Positions 63,252 through 64,000 of a stretch of 64,000 bases of DNA are shown here, piece after piece. The notes below the pieces were generated by a model, which searched no databases, was not told the origin of the DNA, and saw only the letters and a program-made list of their open reading frames with translations. The stretch is from Rhodoplanes tepidamans (GTDB lineage Bacteria > Pseudomonadota > Alphaproteobacteria > Rhizobiales > Xanthobacteraceae), in NCBI RefSeq assembly GCF_030813915.1, contig NZ_JAUSUJ010000001.1, forward strand, positions 496,001-560,000, written 5' to 3'. The position numbers and the translations under genes are program-made. Within the stretch, counting starts at the first letter, position 1. The number at the start of each line of letters is the position of its first letter.

Positions 63252-64000
63252 TCACCACGTCGCCTTGACCCGCAGGCCGATCTCGCGCGGATTGCCGTCC
63301 TCGACGACGATGCCGGCCGTGGTGGACACCGCGCGGCTGTAGACGCTCTCGCCGAGGATGTTGGCGGCGAACAGCGAGACCTCGACGCTGCCGACGCGGC
63401 GGCCGATCTCGGCATCGACGAGCGTGAAGGCCGACTGCTCGATGGTGTTCTGGCTGTCGAACCAGAACGGTCCGGATCCGCGCAGCCCGAGCTGGCCGAA
63501 CCAGCCCTGGCCCTCGTCGTAGCGCAGCCCGGCCGACCAGGTGACGTCCGCCGCCATCGGCAGGCGATTGCCGGACAGATCCACGGTCACCAGAACGCCG
63601 TTGCGGAGCACGTTCGCCACGTAGTCGGTCGCCTCGGCGTGCTGCAGGCCGAGCGTCGCATAGGCGCGCCAGCGCTCGCTCAGACGGCCGTCGAGGCTCA
63701 GCTCGACGCCCTGGATCTCGGCCCGCGCGGCGTTGGCGATGGTCTGGGCGCCGCCCGGGACCAGATCGATGATCTGCTTGTCCTTCGTGGTGGTGTGGAA
63801 CAGCGCCAGCCGGGCGGCGAGCCGGCCGTCGAGCAGCCTCGCCTTCACGCCGGCCTCGGCCGTCCAGGAGTATTCGGGGTCGTAGGCGAAGGTGGCGGCG
63901 CTGGTGGCCATGGCGTAGTTGAAGCCGCCCGGCAGGTAGCCGCGCGCATAGGAGCCGTACAGCATGGCCTCGGGCGTGACGTCGTAGGCGAGGGTGAAGC
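63252..64000 (-). CDS. TonB-dependent receptor, 5' part beyond window
   Basis: C-terminal part of a second TonB-dependent barrel. It runs off the window end, since the frame is open to base 64000 (FTLAYDVTPEAMLYGSYARGYLPGG). Features seen are YDPEYSWTAEAGVKARLLDGRLA, LQHAEATDYVAN and VDAEIGRRVGSVEVSLFAANILGE. It ends ...REIGLRVKATW with aromatic Trp, as in the last barrel strand. Together with the receptor at 54540 it flanks the nitrogenase-like locus. Confidence 0.88.
   Translation of the reverse strand, partial: FTLAYDVTPEAMLYGSYARGYLPGGFNYAMATSAATFAYDPEYSWTAEAGVKARLLDGRLAARLALFHTTTKDKQIIDLVPGGAQTIANAARAEIQGVELSLDGRLSERWRAYATLGLQHAEATDYVANVLRNGVLVTVDLSGNRLPMAADVTWSAGLRYDEGQGWFGQLGLRGSGPFWFDSQNTIEQSAFTLVDAEIGRRVGSVEVSLFAANILGESVYSRAVSTTAGIVVEDGNPREIGLRVKATW

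Overview
The window is very GC-rich (roughly 70% or more by eye outside one island). It looks like a chromosome segment of an alphaproteobacterium of the order Hyphomicrobiales. The support is two HWE-family histidine kinases, tripartite-tricarboxylate-type binding proteins, dispersed hairpin repeats of the kind common in that order, many GTG/TTG starts, and gene content such as CreA, RuvX and AidB. No rRNA, tRNA or CRISPR array was seen.

Bases 1-19.8 kb are mostly ordinary housekeeping and envelope genes: an aidB-type acyl-CoA dehydrogenase cut by the window edge, ruvX, an MBL-fold hydrolase, creA, two PAS/HWE sensor kinases (one with a receiver domain), a calcium/cation exchanger, an AraC regulator, a YbaL-type K+/H+ antiporter, a single-chain SecDF and several small exported proteins. 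Bases 19.8-26.2 kb form an accessory, defence-like patch. It holds an orphan BrnA antitoxin, a PD-(D/E)xK nuclease-like protein, a markedly AT-richer three-gene operon (sce7726-like nuclease, sce7725-like protein, zinc-ribbon RES-domain protein), and a small toxin-antitoxin-like pair whose first gene carries a frameshift. Bases 26.7-30.3 kb hold a small membrane protein, a membrane-anchored EEP phosphatase/nuclease, a DedA protein and a YghA-like reductase.

Bases 30.4-50.9 kb look like one catabolic regulon. An aconitase-family enzyme lies convergent to a GntR/HutC regulator. A plus-strand operon follows: CoA-transferase, carboxymuconolactone-decarboxylase-like protein, LigI-type hydrolase, 3-hydroxyacyl-CoA dehydrogenase, enoyl-CoA hydratase and 2-hydroxyacid dehydrogenase. 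A minus-strand group encodes an MFS transporter, a two-subunit class I fumarase/tartrate dehydratase, an alpha/beta-hydrolase, two TctC-type binding proteins and a flavin reductase. A GST and a thiolase/OB-fold pair complete it. Three separate promoter regions in this block share a 22-bp element with 16 invariant bases, which suggests common control. The substrate is unknown; a carboxylated ring or branched acid processed as a CoA thioester is my inference.

Bases 51.1-64.0 kb hold the most unusual locus. A nitrogenase-like reductase (one NifH-like and two NifD/K-like proteins) sits directly downstream of a TonB-dependent receptor. Divergent to it is a FecCD/BtuCD-type ABC importer. Beyond that come two tandem small proteins with an amidotransferase-like look, a third uncharacterised protein, an O-methyltransferase-like protein and a second TonB receptor that runs off the window. 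No NifB, NifE or NifN is present in the window, so dinitrogen fixation is unlikely. An import-then-reduce pathway for a metal complex, tetrapyrrole or similar ligand is the best working hypothesis. A 220-base G/C homopolymer tract at 40.8-41.0 kb inside a hairpin repeat is probably a sequencing or assembly fault.
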